This document shows positions 20,975 through 20,996 of a DNA stretch of 20,996 bases, one piece after another. Source of the stretch: Schizochytrium sp. CCTCC M209059 (taxonomy: Eukaryota; Sar; Bigyra; Thraustochytrida; Thraustochytriidae); the NCBI GenBank assembly GCA_000818945.1, contig KN805394.1, positions 515,606 to 536,601 of the forward strand. Reading direction: 5' to 3'. The stretch's first letter is position 1; every line of letters starts with the position of its first letter. The notes under the pieces were generated by a model. It saw nothing but the letters and a program-made list of their open reading frames with translations. It was not told the DNA's origin and ran no database searches. Position numbers and translations under genes: made by a program.

Positions 20975-20996
20975 TGCGCGCTGCGCGCTGCGCGCT
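20975..20996. repeat. 7-bp CTGCGCG tandem repeat at the window edge
   Basis: Three units of CTGCGCG plus a partial one run into the end of the window, so the true length is unknown. Confidence 0.85.

Larger units (their letters stand above)
19343..20996. other. repeat-rich region without a credible gene
   Basis: 1654 bp upstream of the transporter gene and extending to the window edge. It is a mosaic of simple repeats (CTGG, TGCG/TGTC, CGAA, CAG, GAAA and AAGG types) and GC-rich sequence. Open frames across it are low-complexity translations of these repeats and have no recognisable domain. The transporter's promoter should be in the first part; a further gene may start beyond the edge. Confidence 0.55.

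Noticed and set aside
19343..20996. Possible genes, tRNAs, CRISPR-like arrays or telomeric repeats in the right-hand repeat region
   Set aside because: Open frames are repeat translations; no tRNA B box or cloverleaf was seen; the repeats are microsatellites without unique spacers; no TTAGGG-type array is present.

Overview
The window looks like intron-poor, GC-rich nuclear DNA from a flagellated single-celled eukaryote. The genes are long and mostly single-exon, and the only clear introns (79 and 208 nt, GT...AG) lie in one gene. There is no operon spacing and no Shine-Dalgarno pattern. Two gene products resemble flagellar proteins, and two are animal-type TRP channels. Microsatellites are abundant. 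The standard genetic code fits, with TAA, TAG and TGA all used as stops. A thraustochytrid/labyrinthulomycete stramenopile is my best guess. That is an inference from gene content and compactness; no marker gene proves it.

Layout, left to right: (1) a secreted or type I membrane repeat protein (+, 397-3042). (2) A polycystin-like channel with an N-terminal IQ motif (-, 3865-6174), head-to-head with (3) a mucolipin/TRPML-like channel (+, 6604-8847). (4) CFAP299 (-, 8944-9675), head-to-head with (5) a three-exon EF-hand protein of calaxin/EFCAB1 type (+, 10405-11846). (6) A small cytosolic thioredoxin (-, 12006-12332). (7) A large TPR / IQ-repeat / polyglutamine / leucine-rich-repeat protein (-, starting at 16920), whose polyQ tract is 177 uninterrupted CAG codons and whose true C-terminus probably lies in another frame, ending at 12908. 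(8) An SVOP/SV2-like major facilitator transporter (-, 17561-19342). The last 1.6 kb (19343-20996) holds only simple repeats and GC-rich sequence. Most 5' flanks carry a microsatellite: GAAA, TTCG, GGGC, GA or CTGG.

The most interesting signal is a 15-bp word, AAAAATGGGTTGCGC, found three times, all in 5' flanks. Two copies form a 56-nt palindrome in the shared upstream region of CFAP299 and the EF-hand gene, so each gene has one copy in its own sense orientation. The third copy lies upstream of the TPR-IQ-LRR gene, again in sense. It may be a shared control element for flagellar/calcium genes, or the terminal repeat of a small foldback element. A genome-wide motif scan would decide.

Calcium links many of the products: two cation channels, an EF-hand sensor, one IQ motif in the polycystin and about eight IQ motifs in the polyQ protein. 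A joint role in flagellar Ca2+ signalling is plausible but is inference only.
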